45,482 nt of DNA from Bacteroidia bacterium (GCA_020054035.1 JAGVLY010000108.1:1-45482); one strand, 5' to 3'. Shown: positions 28,271 through 37,325, counted from the stretch's first letter. A program made the numbers and translations. Notes: a model not told the origin generated them from the letters alone.

Positions 28271-30844
28271 TTGCGCTTGGCTAAACCCCTCTTATTTGTA
28301 GTTTTATCAACAGTGCTTGGTTTATTCAGTGATGCGGTTCAGGCACAGATAAACAAACGAAAAGATATTGTTGAAAGCGACAGTGCAAAAGCAGATAGCT
28401 TGCGACCTGTTGTTTTTTCAATCCCCGATACAATTCCTGCGAAAAAGGATACCGTTATAATTATGAAACCTGCGGGTGATGGATTTCTGAAATCAAAAGT
28501 GCATTACACAGCAGACGATTCAATTCGTTTTGATGTGAAGGATAAGAAGGTTTACCTGTATGGTAATGCGGATATTACCTATGAAGAGATTAATCTGAAA
28601 GCAGCCCGTGTAATTATTGACTGGACTACAAATACTGTTTATGCAACAGGTGCGCCCGACAGCACAGGGAAAATGCAGGGTGAACCTGTTTTTACTGAAG
28701 GAGCGCAGAGTTTCAGAACAAAAGAAATTACATACAACTTTGAAACCAAGAAGGGGAAAATTAAAGAGGTAATTACCACCGAAGGAGAGGGGCATATTCA
28801 CGGAGAAATAGTGAAGAAGATGGAAGATGATAATTACTTTATCCGTAAGGGCGGCTATACTACCTGCGATTTAGATGATCCGCACTTTTTGATTGCAGCC
28901 AACAAACTGAAAGTAATTCCCAACGACAAAGTGGTAACAGGTCCGGCTTATCTGATGATAGAAGATGTGCCGATGCCACTTGTGTTACCATTCGGATTTT
29001 TTCCGAATAAGAAAGACCGGACAACGGGAATGAAACTGCCTGCTTACGGAGAATCGCCTTCACTTGGTTTTTTTCTTAAAGAAGGAGGCTATTATTTTAC
29101 GCTGGGACAAAAAGCAGATTTGCTTTTATTGGGTGATATTTATTCGAAAGGCAGTTATGGTGCGAAAGTGATTTCGAATTATAAACAACGCTATAAGTAT
29201 TCAGGTAATCTTCAATTGAGTTATGCGAGCGTAAAAGAAGGTTATAAGGAGTTCCCGAATTATTCGGTAAACAATAATTTTTTCGTTCGATGGAAACACA
29301 TTCAAGACCCTAAAGCGCGTCCCAACAGCACATTTTCTGCGGATGTGAATGCAGGTAGCAGAAACAACTTTAAGAACGGAACAACCAGTAATGCTCAGAA
29401 TTTTTTGACCAATACGTTTCAGAGTAATATTTCGTGGAGCAAATCATGGGCAGGAACACCGTTTAACCTTTCGGCAAGCATGGCGCATAGCCAGAATACG
29501 CTGAATAAAACGGTTGACTTAACCTTGCCGCAAGTGGCTCTCTTGGTTAATAGAATAAATCCTTTTAAGCGAAAAATTGCTGTTGGTGCTACAAGGTGGT
29601 ATGAGAAAATTAGTGTAGGGGCAACCTTAGATTTAAAAAATGAGATCAGAACTGCCGATTCTCTTTTTTTAAGAACAGAATCGTTTAATAATATGGTGAA
29701 TGGCGCACAGCTTTCCGTTCCTATTGGCACACAGTTAAAGCTATTTAAGTTTGTGAATGTTTCGCCTACATTTAACAGTAATGCAAAATTATATTTTCAA
29801 ACTCTGCGAAAATACTGGGATAATGAACTACAGGAAGCAATAACCGATACGGTGCAAGATATAAGAGTGCGCGGTTCTTATAGTTTTAATACAAGTTTTA
29901 GTACACAAATATTTGGAATGTTTAAATTTAAAAAAGGGAAAGTTCAGGCTATACGCCATGTAATGTCTCCAACCATAAACCTGAACTACACACCTGATTT
30001 CAGTACACAGCAATATGGATATTATGGAGATAATGGTTCAATGACTTCGTATTCCATTTATAATCTTGGTTATGGAGCACCTCCGGCAGGAAGAACCGGT
30101 TCAGTGGGTTTTGGTTTAGGGAATAACCTGGAAATGAAAGTGAAAACACCAAATGACACGGTGAGTTCAACTAAAAAAATTCCAATTTTTGAAGCACTTG
30201 CTATTGGTGGTTCTTATAATTTCTTTGCAGATTCATTAAAACTTTCCGACTTCTCGTTAAGTGCAAGAACAACGCTTTTTAAAGTTATCAATGTTGTGTT
30301 TTCGTCAAATCTTACGCCTTATGTTTTAGATTCACTCTATAGAAGAATTGATACTTATCGATGGGAAGCAAAGCAAGGCTGGCTTAAACTGACAAAAGCC
30401 TCGTTAGCTGTTGGGTTTAGTTTAAACAGACAAGGGAATCTGCAGAAACAAAGTACCAAAGGCACAGAAGCGGAACAAAACATGGTGAACTTATATCCTA
30501 ATCAGTTTATAGATTTTAATATTCCCTGGCAGTTTTCAACAAACTATAATATTAACTACGATGCTTTGAAAAAGAAGGATAATATAACACAAGCATTGAG
30601 TTTTGATGGTAACATTAATTTAACTCCTAAATGGAAATTAGGCTTTAGGTCTGGTTATGATTTTGTTGCAAAAAAGCTAACTCAAACTTCATTGAATATT
30701 TATCGTGATTTACATTGCTGGCAAGCCACATTTAACTGGGTGCCTTTCGGAACTATTCAGAGTTATAGTATAGATATTAACGTAAAATCTTCTATTCTTC
30801 AGGATTTAAAACTTTCGCGCAAACGCGATTGGTATGACTTTTAA
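28271..30844 (+). CDS. lptD: LPS assembly outer-membrane protein LptD/OstA-like (TTG start)
   Basis: OstA-like region VYLYGNADITYEEINLKAARVIIDW, followed by a long beta-barrel. Confidence 0.8.
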   Translation: MRLAKPLLFVVLSTVLGLFSDAVQAQINKRKDIVESDSAKADSLRPVVFSIPDTIPAKKDTVIIMKPAGDGFLKSKVHYTADDSIRFDVKDKKVYLYGNADITYEEINLKAARVIIDWTTNTVYATGAPDSTGKMQGEPVFTEGAQSFRTKEITYNFETKKGKIKEVITTEGEGHIHGEIVKKMEDDNYFIRKGGYTTCDLDDPHFLIAANKLKVIPNDKVVTGPAYLMIEDVPMPLVLPFGFFPNKKDRTTGMKLPAYGESPSLGFFLKEGGYYFTLGQKADLLLLGDIYSKGSYGAKVISNYKQRYKYSGNLQLSYASVKEGYKEFPNYSVNNNFFVRWKHIQDPKARPNSTFSADVNAGSRNNFKNGTTSNAQNFLTNTFQSNISWSKSWAGTPFNLSASMAHSQNTLNKTVDLTLPQVALLVNRINPFKRKIAVGATRWYEKISVGATLDLKNEIRTADSLFLRTESFNNMVNGAQLSVPIGTQLKLFKFVNVSPTFNSNAKLYFQTLRKYWDNELQEAITDTVQDIRVRGSYSFNTSFSTQIFGMFKFKKGKVQAIRHVMSPTINLNYTPDFSTQQYGYYGDNGSMTSYSIYNLGYGAPPAGRTGSVGFGLGNNLEMKVKTPNDTVSSTKKIPIFEALAIGGSYNFFADSLKLSDFSLSARTTLFKVINVVFSSNLTPYVLDSLYRRIDTYRWEAKQGWLKLTKASLAVGFSLNRQGNLQKQSTKGTEAEQNMVNLYPNQFIDFNIPWQFSTNYNINYDALKKKDNITQALSFDGNINLTPKWKLGFRSGYDFVAKKLTQTSLNIYRDLHCWQATFNWVPFGTIQSYSIDINVKSSILQDLKLSRKRDWYDF

Positions 30845-30847
30845 ATT

Positions 30848-31429
30848 ATGCGTAACCTAATAAAAAAATACATGATAGAAGGCGATGCAATAACTGCATG
30901 GCTGATTATGAAAGCTCCTTTTTTGGTTGCTCTTATTTATGCCTATTTTGCTGTAAAAGGTGACAGACAAGCCATTTGGGTAGCACTTTTCTTTTTTCCG
31001 TATGTCTATTTACTGATTAAAAATCTCTGGCTTGAAATAGTACATGCCGAATTACTTACAAAACTAAAAACAGACAGCGGACTGGAGATTGAATTAACAA
31101 CTAAAATGTTTCGAATTACCCGTTTCAGTATTGCAGTGCTCGGTGCAATTGAAATTTTTTTGGTTCCCGTACTGCTTGATTTGCCGGGAAGTCCCAAACT
31201 GACTGATATTCCACTGATGATACTTACAAGCCTTGCTTTGGTGGGAACTTTGTCTTTGTTTCTTTTTCAGGTCAGGTTTACTTATCATATTGGCAAATTG
31301 CTTTATGTTGTTGAAACAAAACGAAAGTTTGATCCTTTAAAAGAATTGAACAGCGAACATCGTATCAAAATACTGAATCCTGTGGCATTTAAAAAATATC
31401 ACGAACGCATAAAGAAAGCACTAAAATAA
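30848..31429 (+). CDS. Hypothetical membrane protein
   Basis: Four hydrophobic segments; complete ORF just downstream of lptD. Confidence 0.6.
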   Translation: MRNLIKKYMIEGDAITAWLIMKAPFLVALIYAYFAVKGDRQAIWVALFFFPYVYLLIKNLWLEIVHAELLTKLKTDSGLEIELTTKMFRITRFSIAVLGAIEIFLVPVLLDLPGSPKLTDIPLMILTSLALVGTLSLFLFQVRFTYHIGKLLYVVETKRKFDPLKELNSEHRIKILNPVAFKKYHERIKKALK

Positions 31430-31466
31430 TTTCGATCAATTTGTTTTTTGTAACGACAAAGTTTTA

Positions 31467-31474
31467 TATTTGCC
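31467..31474 (+). promoter_or_regulatory. Putative Bacteroidota -7 element (TATATTTG) upstream of repeat leader
   Basis: TTTTTTG...TTTTATATTTGCCCC fits TTTG-N~19-TAnnTTTG. Confidence 0.5.
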
Positions 31475-31499
31475 CCTCATTAAATTTCGAATCATGAAA

Positions 31500-31531
31500 C
31501 GAGTTTCCGAGTTTCCGAGTTTCCGAGTTTC
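31500..31531. repeat. 8-bp tandem repeat (CGAGTTTC)x4
   Basis: cgagtttc repeated exactly four times. Confidence 0.95.
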
Positions 31532-31629
31532 AGCTATAGTTGCGCCTTAAATTTATCAAGGGCCAAAAATCATAAAAAAGCTTCTGTTTTTTCCTTTTAC
31601 GGCAACCCCGTAACCTCATTATCCTTTAC

Positions 31630-31665
31630 CGGATTAGGTTTGCCAGATACGGCAAACCCAATCCG
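31630..31665. repeat. Hairpin with 15-nt arms at head of the 42-bp array
   Basis: CGGATTAGGTTTGCC-agatac-GGCAAACCCAATCCG, one mismatch. Confidence 0.8.
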
Positions 31666-31951
31666 CTATACCTTATTTACTGTTCTAAGATTAGCAAGTC
31701 AAATCTGCTATTCGGGATTACATCCTCTAAACTTAGCAAAGCAAATTTGCTATAACTTATTTACTCTTCTAACCTTAGCAAACCCAATCCGCTATACCGG
31801 ATTGCATCTTCTAAGGTTAGAAAATCCAATCCGCTATACCTTATTCACTCTTCTAAGATTAGTAAACCCAATCTGCTATACCGGATTGCCTCTGCTAATA
31901 TTAGCAAACCCAATCCGGCAAATACCTTTATATATAAACCATCACTAAAAC
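31640..31951 (+). CDS. Possible 14-aa-repeat Leu-rich protein (coding status uncertain)
   Basis: 42-bp units keep the frame: ANPIRYTLFTVLRL / ASQICYSGLHPLNL / AKQICYNLFTLLTL / ANPIRYTGLHLLRL ...; only a TTG start, no ATG. Confidence 0.25.
31652..31926. repeat. Tandem array: six exact-length 42-bp units plus a partial unit
   Basis: Units start at 31652, 31694, 31736, 31778, 31820, 31862, partial at 31904; consensus GCAAACCCAATCCGCTATACC...CTAAGRTTA; no indels. Confidence 0.92.
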
Positions 31952-31979
31952 CAATCACTAACCTTTAAAAACAAACAAA

Positions 31980-32915
31980 ATGAGCTCAATTTCACGTGAC
32001 CTACCCAAAACCTTCGAGGATCGTTATGAGGCCCTCGCACTTGCACGTAATAAACGCGACAGCCTTGCCGCCAATCCGTTAACAGCAGCCACCAATACCC
32101 GGCTTGATGCTATATGGACTGAAATCACCAACAAACGCATTGCGCTTGTAAACGCCAAAGCCACCTATAACGGCAACACGGTGGCAAAAAACACAGCAGG
32201 CACAGCCTTGCGCCTGCTTAACAGTCATTTTATACAAGTGTTTAACTTTGGAGTAGCACGCGGAAAATATCCCAAAGCACACCGCGATTTTTATACCCTT
32301 CCGTTGGAAGACAGCCCGCTGCCCGATTTTACAAAAGATAAAGATGCCCTTAAATGGGGGGCTTATATTGTTGAAGGCGATGCCCTGCGCGTAGCAGCCG
32401 GTGGTTTACCTATGAGCAACCCCGATGCCCTTGAAATGGATACGGCAAAAAACCTGTTTCATACCTTGTTTACCAACCAAAGCACGTTTAAAGATGCCCT
32501 TGATAACGCTCAAGAAGCATTAGAAGCCCTTGAACCAGAAACCGACAAGGTGGTTAGAAAAATATGGGACGAAATAGAAACCCATTACAACGAAGAAACC
32601 GAAGAAAGCCGCAGAGATAACTGCCGTGAGTGGGGAGTAGTGTATATTACTGTAGGCGACCAAAAAACATTAAGCGGTACAGTAACCTATAATGGCGCAC
32701 CGGGTGCAGGTTTGCAGGTGCGCTTTAAACGCGGACGCAACATCAGCATTGTTACAGCAGCCGGAGGCTACGCACTAAGCACCAATCTTATGGACGCACA
32801 AAAAATAGTGGTAGAAAAACTTGACGAAAACGATGATGTAATAAAAACCTGGGAATTTGAAATTACCCTGAACGAAAGCGGGGATAAGACGGAGAATTTT
32901 ACGGTGAATGATTAA
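31980..32915 (+). CDS. Orphan hypothetical protein, helical N-region with C-terminal CarboxypepD_reg-like beta domain
   Basis: ATG after AAAACAAACAAA; C-terminal LSGTVTYNGAPGAGLQVRFKRGRNISIVTAAGGYALST; no signal peptide. Confidence 0.65.
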   Translation: MSSISRDLPKTFEDRYEALALARNKRDSLAANPLTAATNTRLDAIWTEITNKRIALVNAKATYNGNTVAKNTAGTALRLLNSHFIQVFNFGVARGKYPKAHRDFYTLPLEDSPLPDFTKDKDALKWGAYIVEGDALRVAAGGLPMSNPDALEMDTAKNLFHTLFTNQSTFKDALDNAQEALEALEPETDKVVRKIWDEIETHYNEETEESRRDNCREWGVVYITVGDQKTLSGTVTYNGAPGAGLQVRFKRGRNISIVTAAGGYALSTNLMDAQKIVVEKLDENDDVIKTWEFEITLNESGDKTENFTVND

Positions 32916-32926
32916 GTGAATTTTTT

Positions 32927-32965
32927 AAATCCCTCTCGCCTCAGGCGAGGCGAGAGGGATTTTTT
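32927..32965 (+). terminator. Intrinsic terminator
   Basis: AAATCCCTCTCGCC / GGCGAGAGGGATTT 14-bp stem, then T-run. Confidence 0.9.
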
Positions 32966-32998
32966 CTTAATATTGCTTACCAATTAAAAACAAAACAG

Positions 32999-33469
32999 AT
33001 GAAAACAAAACTACTAATCCTTATCAGCGTCCTATTTGCCACTTCCTATAATTCTAATGCTCAAAAAGTAAAAATCAAGAAAGGCATTGTTTCAGTTGAC
33101 GATAAAGAATATTTAAAAACCAATAAAGACTACGGGAACGAAATTATTTCCACACTTGATGGTAAAGACATTATTAAACTGGAATGGAATTCATTTGATG
33201 TACCTAATCCGGCAAGAAATAATGCAAATGACCCTGCACGTTATAATTATCCCGCTACTATAAAGAACTGGTATGCGGTAGCCAGTTTCTTAGATTTTAA
33301 CATAACCTTTGAAACAGAATTAAGCCAGAAAAATATATTTGAAGCACTTTATAAGGATAAAGTGGTTGATGAATCAGGAAAGGTTAATGAAGAGAATGCC
33401 AAATCTCTGGCGAAAAAAATTCACAAGAATGTAAGTGGAAATCGCCCTGATGTTTTGATTATTTATTAA
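32999..33469 (+). CDS. Hypothetical secreted protein
   Basis: Signal peptide MKTKLLILISVLFATSYNSNAQ. Confidence 0.6.
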   Translation: MKTKLLILISVLFATSYNSNAQKVKIKKGIVSVDDKEYLKTNKDYGNEIISTLDGKDIIKLEWNSFDVPNPARNNANDPARYNYPATIKNWYAVASFLDFNITFETELSQKNIFEALYKDKVVDESGKVNEENAKSLAKKIHKNVSGNRPDVLIIY

Positions 33470-33489
33470 AATTTAACACAAGAAAATAC

Positions 33490-34368
33490 ATGCAAACACT
33501 AAACTCCTATCAGGTACATTATAAAGAAGAACGATATTTCAGAATAAAGCTGTTTTTCACTGTTCTGTTTTATGCAGTTCTTGGATATGGGCTTTATATT
33601 GGTGTTGCATGGTTAGATTTTAAAATTTTATTTTTTATTGGTTTTTACATTGCGCTTATTGCACTGATACTACTTTTCAGAATGGGACTTTTAGTGGGTT
33701 ACCTTAGGGGTAATGCAATAAAAATAACTAAGGAACAATTTCCTGATATTTACAGAATAGCAGAAAGCCAGTCAAGTGCATTAGGTTTGACAAAAGTTCC
33801 TGAAATTTATTTGCTTGAAGCGGGTGGTTTACTCAATGCGTTCGCTACCCGGTTTTTAGGTCGTAACTATGTTATTTTATATTCTGATATTTTTGAAGAA
33901 GCCTATGAAAACAATCTTGAAAGTCTTGAATTTATTATTGGACACGAACTCGGACACATTAAACGTAATCACATAAATAAAGAATTGCTGCTTCTGCCCT
34001 CTGCATTTGTTCCGTTTTTAAGTTGGGCATACTCAAGGGGCTGCGAATATACCTGCGATAGTATTGGTGCAGCACTTAGTCCGAAAGGTGCAACAACCGG
34101 ATTGCTGCTGCTTGCCTCGGGTAAAAAGCTTTACAATAAAGTGAATGTTAAAACATTTACGCAGCAAAACATAACAGAAGGTGGCTTTTGGGCATGGTTT
34201 GCAGAAAAAATATCAACGCATCCTAAACTAACAAAACGGGTTGCGGTATTTCAGCAACAAGAATTTATTGCAATGACACCTACTTTGAAACAAGAAACAC
34301 GTACTGAAACAAAAGAGTCGAAAAAAATAATTGAAGTAGAGAGCTATGATAGGTATATGCCGAGATAG
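33490..34368 (+). CDS. M48-family membrane metallopeptidase
   Basis: GHELGHIKRNH zinc motif, two N-terminal TM helices, ECTCDSIG-like downstream motif (CEYTCDSIG). Confidence 0.87.
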   Translation: MQTLNSYQVHYKEERYFRIKLFFTVLFYAVLGYGLYIGVAWLDFKILFFIGFYIALIALILLFRMGLLVGYLRGNAIKITKEQFPDIYRIAESQSSALGLTKVPEIYLLEAGGLLNAFATRFLGRNYVILYSDIFEEAYENNLESLEFIIGHELGHIKRNHINKELLLLPSAFVPFLSWAYSRGCEYTCDSIGAALSPKGATTGLLLLASGKKLYNKVNVKTFTQQNITEGGFWAWFAEKISTHPKLTKRVAVFQQQEFIAMTPTLKQETRTETKESKKIIEVESYDRYMPR

Positions 34369-34371
34369 ATA

Positions 34372-34490
34372 ACTAAGCAAAGGCATATATTTACTAAGCC
34401 TAATTGATGGCGTGCATCAGCAAAATAGGAAGGTAGTAAAGCAGTAGGCAGTAAAACAGAGCCCCATAGCAATAAGGGGCTTTTGTTTTT
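34372..34490 (+). repeat. Intergenic repeat copy 1, ending in terminator
   Basis: ACTAAGCAAAGGCATATATTTACTAAGCCTAATTGATGGC...AGGAAGGTAGTAAA...AGCCCC/GGGGCT + T-run; homologous to 34848-34995. Confidence 0.75.
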
Positions 34491-34529
34491 ATAAAGACAA
34501 TGAATTATCTTTGGTAAAAATTTACACCA

Positions 34530-34832
34530 ATGAACAACGAAGAAAGGCTAATTGAAGTAATGGCAGAACTTCTTGCCGAAGTACATGAAATGCGCACTGA
34601 TACTAAGGAGCAATTAGGCACACTCAACAATAAAATAGATGGTTTAAATTCCAGAGTTGATGGTTTAAACAACCGTGTTGATAAGGTTGAACAGGAAATG
34701 GTAAAAATGAATGTTCAGCTTGCCGAAAATTCACGTGCGATTATTAAACTTGCAGATAAGATTGAGATGATTCCTAATATAATAGAACGAATAATAAAAC
34801 TGGAAACAACAGTTTACAGAAAGGCATCCTGA
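34530..34832 (+). CDS. Small coiled-coil protein
   Basis: Heptad-like NNKIDGLNSRVDGLNNRVDKVEQEM; TATCTTTG -7-like box at 34508-34515. Confidence 0.6.
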   Translation: MNNEERLIEVMAELLAEVHEMRTDTKEQLGTLNNKIDGLNSRVDGLNNRVDKVEQEMVKMNVQLAENSRAIIKLADKIEMIPNIIERIIKLETTVYRKAS

Positions 34833-34847
34833 TTTAGATGTAAGCAC

Positions 34848-34995
34848 ACTAAGCAAAGGCATTTATTTACTAAGTCTAATTGTGATGGCAAGCAGCAGGT
34901 AAACAGGAAGGTTGTAAAAGAGTAAGAAGAAAGTAGGCAGTAGCAGTAGGCAGTAAAAACAAAGCCCCGCGCCTTTGGCGCGGGGCTTTGTTTTT
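34848..34995 (+). repeat. Intergenic repeat copy 2, ending in strong terminator
   Basis: ACTAAGCAAAGGCATTTATTTACTAAGTCTAATTGTGATGGC...AGGAAGGTTGTAAAA; terminator stem AAAAACAAAGCCCCGCGCC/GGCGCGGGGCTTTGTTTTT, 19-bp perfect. Confidence 0.8.
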
Positions 34996-35051
34996 TATAA
35001 AAGGGTTATATTTGCAGATAAAATTGAAACACAAATAATAAATTATACATA

Positions 35052-35249
35052 ATGAAAGGTATTGAACATAATCTTCCTGTAACTATTGAGCAGGTGCTTG
35101 CATGGGTTCGTCAATGCACAGCAAATGAGAAAAAAACATTACTTACCGAGTTAGTAAGCGATACACAGGCATTAATGTTTGCAAGTGAAAAAAGTCTTGC
35201 TAAAGATTGGTTAAGTAAAGAAGAGGATGAAGCCTGGAAAAATTTATGA
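35052..35249 (+). CDS. Putative antitoxin of MazF-type module
   Basis: Small acidic ORF overlapping the downstream MazF-like start by 4 nt; TATATTTG box at 35007-35014. Confidence 0.65.
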   Translation: MKGIEHNLPVTIEQVLAWVRQCTANEKKTLLTELVSDTQALMFASEKSLAKDWLSKEEDEAWKNL

Positions 35250-35563
35250 AAACTCAGGTTGTAATTATTCCTTTTCCATTTTCAGACCTTTCGGGAAGCA
35301 AGCGCAGACCAGCTCTTGTAATTGCCGATTGGGGCAGTGAAGATGTAATGCTGTGCCAGATTACGAGCAAAACAAAATCAGACGGATATGAAATAAATTT
35401 ATCTGACACAGACTTTAGTTCAGGAATGCTTCCGGTGCAAAGCAATATAAGACCAAACAAACTATTTACTGCCGATAAAAAATCAATAATTTCTGTTGCA
35501 GGAAAAATTTCTGACAAAAAATTCCGTGAAGTGGTAAGCCAAATTGTGAACTTGATTTCATAA
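35246..35563 (+). CDS. PemK/MazF-family toxin
   Basis: VVIIPFPFSDLSGSKRRPALVIAD...MLCQITSKTKSDGYEI...SNIRPNKLFT. Confidence 0.85.
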   Translation: MKTQVVIIPFPFSDLSGSKRRPALVIADWGSEDVMLCQITSKTKSDGYEINLSDTDFSSGMLPVQSNIRPNKLFTADKKSIISVAGKISDKKFREVVSQIVNLIS

Positions 35564-35581
35564 GGATTTTTAATCACGCTG

Positions 35582-35678
35582 CCACCAAGTTTAGTTTAGA
35601 TATAAGCGCACTCAGTCCCGCCTTTGGCGTGGGGCTTTTTATTTAATAAAACTACGTGCGCTTAGTGCCCTTAGTGGT
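35582..35678. repeat. Degenerate CCACTAAG-type inverted repeat with internal terminator-like hairpin
   Basis: CCACCAAG...TAAGCGCAC versus GTGCGCTTAGTGCCCTTAGTGG; internal CCCGCCTTTGGCGTGGGGCTTTTT. Confidence 0.6.
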
Positions 35679-35732
35679 AAAAACTGTGCCTGTTAAAAAA
35701 AAACATAATTTCACAGCCCTGATTTCAGAAAT

Positions 35733-37325
35733 ATGTCAGTCTTTAAAACAAAAATAAACCGCAATTCCGACAGCTATAAAAACAATCTTGCATTGATGCA
35801 GGAGAAGATAAAAGAGCTGGATGGAAAAATGCAGGAAGCGCTTTTTCAGGGCGAAGAAAAATATCTTGCACGTACCAAAAAGGCAGGAAGATTATTAGCG
35901 CGTGAGCGCATTGAATTATTGCTTGACCGCGATTCGCCATTTATGGAATTATGTCCGTTAGCAGGTTGGGGAATGGATGGATTTGGTCCGGGCGGCACTA
36001 TCGTTTGCGGAATTGGTTTTGTAAGCGGAAGAATGTGCATGATTAACTCCAATGTAGGAACCATAAAAGGCGGAGCCATTGATTATGCTACGTTACAGAA
36101 AGGTTTGCGCATTGGTGAAATTGCGTTGGAAAACGGTTTGCCCGGAATTAATATGGTTGAATCGGCAGGTGCTAATCTTCCCGATCAGGCAAAGATTTTC
36201 AATTATGGCGGAGCTAATTTCCGCGAAATAACAAGGCGCTCAAAAGAAGGTATTCCAACCATTTCTATTGTTTTCGGAAATAGCACCGCAGGTGGTGCTT
36301 ACATTCCCGGAATGAGTGATTATGTGATTATGGTGAAGAACGAAGCCAAAGTTTTTCTTGCAGGACCACCGCTTGTAAAAATGGCTACGAATGAAGTAAC
36401 GGATGAGGAAAGTCTGGGTGGAGCAAAAATGCACAGCACCGTTTCAGGCGTTTCGGATTACATGGCAGAAGATGAGTTGGATGCCTTGCGGTTAGCGAGA
36501 GAAATTCTCTCCAATCTTAAATCACCTCAGGAGAAAGAAAGTCTTGACATAAAAGAACCGCTTTACGATAAAGAAGAAATTCTTGGAGTTGTTTCAGCAG
36601 ATGTGCGCATTCCGTTTGACCAGCGTGAGTTGATTGCGCGGATTGTTGACGGTTCGGAATTTTCGGAATTTAAACCGCTTTACGGAAGTACATTAGTTAC
36701 AGGTTATGCAAGTGTTAATGGTTTCAGAATTGGAATTATAGCCAACAATGGAGTATTGTTTTCTGAGGCTGCAAATAAAGGCGCACAGTTTATTCAGCTT
36801 TGCAATCAGAATAATACACCCTTGCTTTTTCTGCAAAACATTACGGGCTTTATGGTGGGGAAGAAATATGAGGAAGAGGGAATTATTAAGAACGGGGCGA
36901 AACTGATTAATGCAGTCAGTAACTCAACTGTTCCTGCAATCACCATTATTACAGGAGCCAGTTATGGTGCAGGAAATTATGCCATGTGCGGAAGAGCTTA
37001 CAAACCACGGTTTTTGTTCAGCTACCCTCATTCTAAAATTGCTGTTATGGGTCCCGACCAGCTTGCAGGAGTGATGCAGATTATTGGTCGTGCTGCTGCT
37101 GAAAAATCAGGGATTTCTTATGATGAAGAACAAGGTAAACAGATGGCGCAATACATGGTGAAAGAAGCAGAAAAACAAAGCAACGCATGGTATGCAAGCG
37201 GTCAGTTGTGGGATGACGGAGTGATTGACCCGCGCGAAACAAGAAATTATTTAAAGATGTGTATGGATGTAATTCATAACACAGAGTTCAAAGGTGCTGA
37301 AGGGTTTGGGGTGTTTAGAATGTAG
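35733..37325 (+). CDS. liuB: Acyl-CoA carboxylase carboxyltransferase subunit (methylcrotonyl-CoA carboxylase beta-like)
   Basis: ARERIELLLDRDSPFMEL, GGAYIPGMSDY, GLIANNGVLFSEAANKGAQFIQLC-like, GASYGAGNYAMCGRAY; operon context. Confidence 0.85.
   Translation: MSVFKTKINRNSDSYKNNLALMQEKIKELDGKMQEALFQGEEKYLARTKKAGRLLARERIELLLDRDSPFMELCPLAGWGMDGFGPGGTIVCGIGFVSGRMCMINSNVGTIKGGAIDYATLQKGLRIGEIALENGLPGINMVESAGANLPDQAKIFNYGGANFREITRRSKEGIPTISIVFGNSTAGGAYIPGMSDYVIMVKNEAKVFLAGPPLVKMATNEVTDEESLGGAKMHSTVSGVSDYMAEDELDALRLAREILSNLKSPQEKESLDIKEPLYDKEEILGVVSADVRIPFDQRELIARIVDGSEFSEFKPLYGSTLVTGYASVNGFRIGIIANNGVLFSEAANKGAQFIQLCNQNNTPLLFLQNITGFMVGKKYEEEGIIKNGAKLINAVSNSTVPAITIITGASYGAGNYAMCGRAYKPRFLFSYPHSKIAVMGPDQLAGVMQIIGRAAAEKSGISYDEEQGKQMAQYMVKEAEKQSNAWYASGQLWDDGVIDPRETRNYLKMCMDVIHNTEFKGAEGFGVFRM

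Noticed and set aside
31652-31926. Possible CRISPR array
   Set aside because: Units are contiguous 42-bp tandem repeats with no unique spacers and no cas genes nearby.
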